A DNA stretch of 11,454 nt from positions 1-11,454 of the forward strand of contig QIHK01000058.1 of NCBI GenBank assembly GCA_003230945.1, in the 5' to 3' direction. Made by a program: the position numbers and the translations under genes. The number at the start of each line of letters is the position of its first letter. Position 1 is the stretch's first letter. The notes beneath the pieces were generated by a model. It did not search any database. It had not been told where the DNA came from and was given only the letters and a program-made list of their open reading frames with translations. The stretch is from Candidatus Kaiserbacteria bacterium (GTDB lineage Bacteria > Patescibacteriota > Minisyncoccia > Phycocordibacterales > Phycocordibacteraceae). Of this stretch, positions 11,438 to 11,454 are shown piece after piece.

Positions 11438-11454
11438 TAACTATAAAATCCTTG

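Noticed and set aside
1..11454. tRNA or rRNA genes, CRISPR arrays, insertion sequences, replication origin, UGA recoding
   Set aside because: No T-arm/anticodon cloverleafs, regularly spaced repeats, transposase motifs or terminal inverted repeats were seen; genes stop normally at TGA, TAA and TAG, so the code is standard.

Overview
The window looks like a chromosomal segment of a Candidate Phyla Radiation (Patescibacteria, probably Parcubacteria-type) bacterium. The reasons are a moderately AT-rich composition, small tightly packed genes, and several small membrane or secreted proteins. It also carries a secreted peptidoglycan-binding protein with a Ser/Thr-rich tail, a CofE-like ligase, a SET-domain protein, and many genes without a Shine-Dalgarno. 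Several genes end in TGA without reading through, so the code is the standard bacterial one (UGA is not recoded). The taxonomic call is inference; no rRNA or other marker gene is present.

Layout. Positions 1-785 (minus) hold a GH130-type glycoside phosphorylase/hydrolase with a membrane anchor, cut by the window edge. Divergent from it is panD (867-1256), which keeps the self-cleavage site but lacks the usual substrate-binding Arg54. Next is a fold-type II PLP enzyme of the cysteine synthase family (1378-2379), closed by a two-way terminator shared with minus-strand uppP. A 400-base gap follows, containing an unusually GC-rich block of unknown nature. It ends in a near-consensus sigma-70 promoter driving a secreted 3D-domain (double-psi barrel) protein (3665-4255). 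Then come a minus-strand pair (4-TM membrane protein, then CofE-like ligase) and a plus-strand 23-codon mini-ORF plus SET-domain methyltransferase. A perfect 23-bp inverted repeat (terminator) separates these from a cold-shock protein with a long leader. A small unknown protein, a secreted peptidoglycan-binding protein and a PAP2 phosphatase follow on the minus strand, then a DUF2127 membrane protein on the plus strand.

The right end (8671-11437) is a compact metal-resistance operon. It has a CsoR/RcnR-family repressor, a membrane-anchored His/Met-rich protein with HWH and MHTH motifs, and a CPH-type (P1B-3, CopB-like) copper-transporting ATPase with a His-rich N-terminus. Genes are spaced by 1 nt and overlap by 8 nt. 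One promoter drives them, and its spacer and -10 box are occupied by an ATGATACC-N7-GGTATCAT palindrome, the expected repressor operator. The His/Met-rich protein has no assigned function and is the best candidate here for an undescribed component.

Cell-envelope themes recur: undecaprenyl-pyrophosphate recycling (UppP and PAP2), peptidoglycan binding, the 3D-domain protein and copper export. A second recurring pattern is a -10-like hexamer 5-9 nt upstream of the start codon in many genes, suggesting leaderless transcripts. The PLP enzyme has a classical Shine-Dalgarno, and the 3D and csp genes have longer leaders.
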